Below are positions 39,841 to 41,577 of a DNA stretch of 41,577 nucleotides, in pieces. How positions within the stretch are numbered: position 1 is the first letter of the stretch; each line of letters starts with the position of its first letter. The notes beneath the pieces are model-generated. The model had not been told where the DNA came from. It did no database searches and was given only the letters and a program-made list of their open reading frames with translations. The stretch lies in NCBI GenBank assembly GCA_049514335.1, contig JBEKVE010000013.1, positions 1 through 41,577 on the forward strand, given 5' to 3'. A program made the translations under genes and the position numbers. The DNA comes from JBEKVE01 sp049514335. GTDB lineage: Bacteria > Actinomycetota > Acidimicrobiia > Acidimicrobiales > UBA8190.

Positions 39841-41577
39841 GCGACGAGCGCATCACCTTCAGCCGGCGCCAGGTCCTGGCCGGCGGCCTCGCCACGGCGG
39901 CGGGGGTCGCCACCGCCTCGCCGGGGGGCCGCCCGCCAGCCGGCGACAGCGCCACCCGCCTGGCGCGGGCCACCGCCCCCTACCGGGAGGCGCCGGGTCC
40001 CCCCGGGAGCCCGGCCGCGCTCAGCGTCGACGGCCTCCCCACACCCATCGGCCTCGACCCGGCCGACGTCTTCTTCGCCTGGCAGGTCGGCGACGCCCGC
40101 CGCGGTGCGGTCCAGCGCGCCTACCGGCTGACGGTGACGCGTCCGTCGCTGGCCGGTGCCGGCGCGGGCACCTCGAGCGCCGTGTGGGACAGCGGCCAGG
40201 TGGTGGGCAGCGCCCAGGCCTTCGTGCCCTACCGCGGCCCGGCACTCGCTCCCGACACCACCTACGAGTGGACCGTGCAGACCTGGGCGGTGTCGGGGGG
40301 ACCCGGGCCCTTCGCCCCCGTGGCGTCCTTCGACACCGGGCTTCGCGACGAGGACTGGAAGGCGAGCTGGATCTGGCGGGCCACGGCGCTGCAGCCCGAC
40401 CAGTACACCTACGCCCGCAAGGAATTCACCGTGGAGGCGGCGCCCGTGGTGCGGGCCCGCGCCTACGTGTCGGGCGACCAGCAGTACGAGCTGTACGTGA
40501 ACGGCACCCGGGCGGGCAAGGGCCAGGCCTACTGCTACCCCGACGCCCAGTACTACGAGACCCTCGACGTCACCGCCCTGCTGAGCGCCGGCGGCGCCAA
40601 CGCCCTCGCCCTCGTGTACGGCTGGCAGGGTGCCACGAAGGGCCACCCTGCCGGGCACCCGGGGTGCATCGTGCAGCTGTCGGTCCTTCACGCCGACGGG
40701 TCCACGGAGCTCGTCGTCACGGACGGGACGTGGCTCGTGCGCGACGGGGCGTGGTTGCCGGGGACCGAGCGCGACCTCGAGGGTGACGAGGTCGACTACA
40801 CCGAGAACATCGACGGCCCGGCCGTTCCCGTCGGATGGGAGAGCCCCGGCTTCGACGACGGCGGGTGGGTGCCGGCGACGGTCCTCGGCGCCGCCGGCAC
40901 CGCACCGTGGACGCACCTGGTGTCGGTGCGCACGCGCATCGTGGAGGAGCCCGTCCAGGCGGTGTCGCTCACCACGCTCTCCTCGGGGGCGGTGGTCGTC
41001 GACTTCGGGAAGGTCTACGCCGCGGTCCCCACCGTGACCTTCCACCACGGGGTGGCGGGGCGCGTCATCACCATGCGGGCCGGCTACGAGCTCGATGAAC
41101 CCGATGACGGCGTTCCCTTTCCGGGTCTGCCCGGCCAGGTCTCCACGGTGCACGGCACGCAGCACACCAACATGCGCTACTCCTACGTCCAGCGCGGCGG
41201 CGAGGAGGAGTTCCACCCCTTCGACTACCTCGGGTTCCGCTATTTCCAGATCGACGACCCGGGGGAGACGCTCGCCCCCTCCGACGTGGTCGCGCTCACC
41301 CGCCACAGCGCCGTGCCCGACGAGTACGCCGGCACCTTCACGTCGTCGGTGCCCGAGGTCGACGCCGTGTTCGAGCTGAGCAGGCACTCGGCGCTGTTCT
41401 GCGCTCAGGAGCAGTACATCGACACCCCGACACGGGAGAAGGGGCCGTGGCTCTACGACGGCTTCAACTCGTCGCAGACAGCCATGGCCGTGCTGGCCGA
41501 GCAGAACCTCACCCGCAAGTCCCTGCAGGAGTACGCCGCTTCCCAGGCGCGCTACTGGCGGAGCGGTGCCATCAACA
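39837..41577 (+). CDS. Alpha-L-rhamnosidase (GH78), Tat-exported, partial (right edge)
   Basis: The first 580 codons of an exported glycosidase that releases terminal alpha-L-rhamnose. FSRRQVLAGG at residues 8-17 is a twin-arginine signal, so the protein is probably exported folded. Domains: an N-terminal Fn3/Ig-like part (about 60-170, AYRLTVTRPSLAG to YEWTVQTWAV), a Bac_rhamnosid_N beta-sandwich (about 175-360, WKASWIWRA, QQYELYVNGTRAGKGQAYCYPD), a second beta domain (about 360-490) and the start of the (alpha/alpha)6 catalytic barrel with CAQEQYIDTPTREKGPWLYDG, matching the D-x-P-x-R-E-x-x-x-W catalytic region. The catalytic glutamate downstream is outside the window. ATG 39837 overlaps the lipoprotein stop. 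Confidence 0.93.
   Translation, partial: MSDERITFSRRQVLAGGLATAAGVATASPGGRPPAGDSATRLARATAPYREAPGPPGSPAALSVDGLPTPIGLDPADVFFAWQVGDARRGAVQRAYRLTVTRPSLAGAGAGTSSAVWDSGQVVGSAQAFVPYRGPALAPDTTYEWTVQTWAVSGGPGPFAPVASFDTGLRDEDWKASWIWRATALQPDQYTYARKEFTVEAAPVVRARAYVSGDQQYELYVNGTRAGKGQAYCYPDAQYYETLDVTALLSAGGANALALVYGWQGATKGHPAGHPGCIVQLSVLHADGSTELVVTDGTWLVRDGAWLPGTERDLEGDEVDYTENIDGPAVPVGWESPGFDDGGWVPATVLGAAGTAPWTHLVSVRTRIVEEPVQAVSLTTLSSGAVVVDFGKVYAAVPTVTFHHGVAGRVITMRAGYELDEPDDGVPFPGLPGQVSTVHGTQHTNMRYSYVQRGGEEEFHPFDYLGFRYFQIDDPGETLAPSDVVALTRHSAVPDEYAGTFTSSVPEVDAVFELSRHSALFCAQEQYIDTPTREKGPWLYDGFNSSQTAMAVLAEQNLTRKSLQEYAASQARYWRSGAIN

Overview
The window is about 41.6 kb of very GC-rich DNA, dense in genes and ordered in short, tightly overlapping operons. 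Base composition, leaderless-type starts (TANNNT boxes 6-8 nt before the start codon), many lipoproteins and secreted repeat proteins, and an LAFTG cell-wall sorting motif all point to a high-GC actinobacterium. An Acidimicrobiia-like lineage is my best guess, inferred from protein style rather than any marker gene. I see no rRNA, tRNA, CRISPR array, insertion sequence or phage gene. Long open frames opposite real genes are common here and are mostly composition artefacts. No gene-free stretch exceeds 300 bp: the longest is 21919-22199, which holds only small hairpins, while 17250-17636 holds a methyltransferase remnant.

Layout. 1-1830: a left-truncated Gfo/Idh/MocA oxidoreductase diverges from a GNAT acetyltransferase. 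2030-4027: a secreted protein with eight Cys-pair repeats and Ig-like domains. 4074-6510: a PadR regulator with a DrrA/DrrB-type ABC exporter. 6616-9546, divergent from padR: four overlapping genes encoding a small unknown protein and three proteins that each carry two YbjQ-like domains. 9584-13264: a 1226-residue cell-surface protein with five about 200-residue repeats and an LAFTG-type C-terminus. 13512-16228: two lipoproteins and a secretory-lipase-like lipoprotein. 16293-18038: a GH26-like lipoprotein, a methyltransferase C-terminal fragment and a small membrane protein. 18101-22658: a two-domain VOC protein, a STAS-like protein overlapping a sigma factor gene tail to tail, the sigma factor, a serine hydrolase, a small acidic protein and a DUF6220 protein. 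22790-25453: a lipoprotein, a DUF1543 protein, a cyclophilin lipoprotein and a VOC protein.

25478-30780 is a five-gene overlapping operon: Gfo/Idh/MocA oxidoreductase, SDR, sulfotransferase, alkylsulfatase-like metallo-beta-lactamase and GpsA. 30830-41577 holds a glycine-rich surface protein, a GH5 endoglycoceramidase-like lipoprotein, an MMPL transporter, an FtsX-type ABC permease, a small lipoprotein and a Tat-exported alpha-L-rhamnosidase that runs off the right edge.

Together the genes suggest a free-living heterotroph that invests in surface proteins and exported hydrolases (GH26-like, GH5, GH78, lipase-like), plus two less ordinary modules: the six-domain YbjQ operon opposite a PadR-controlled exporter, and the operon pairing a sulfotransferase with a sulfatase-like hydrolase. 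These two are the best candidates for undescribed biology.
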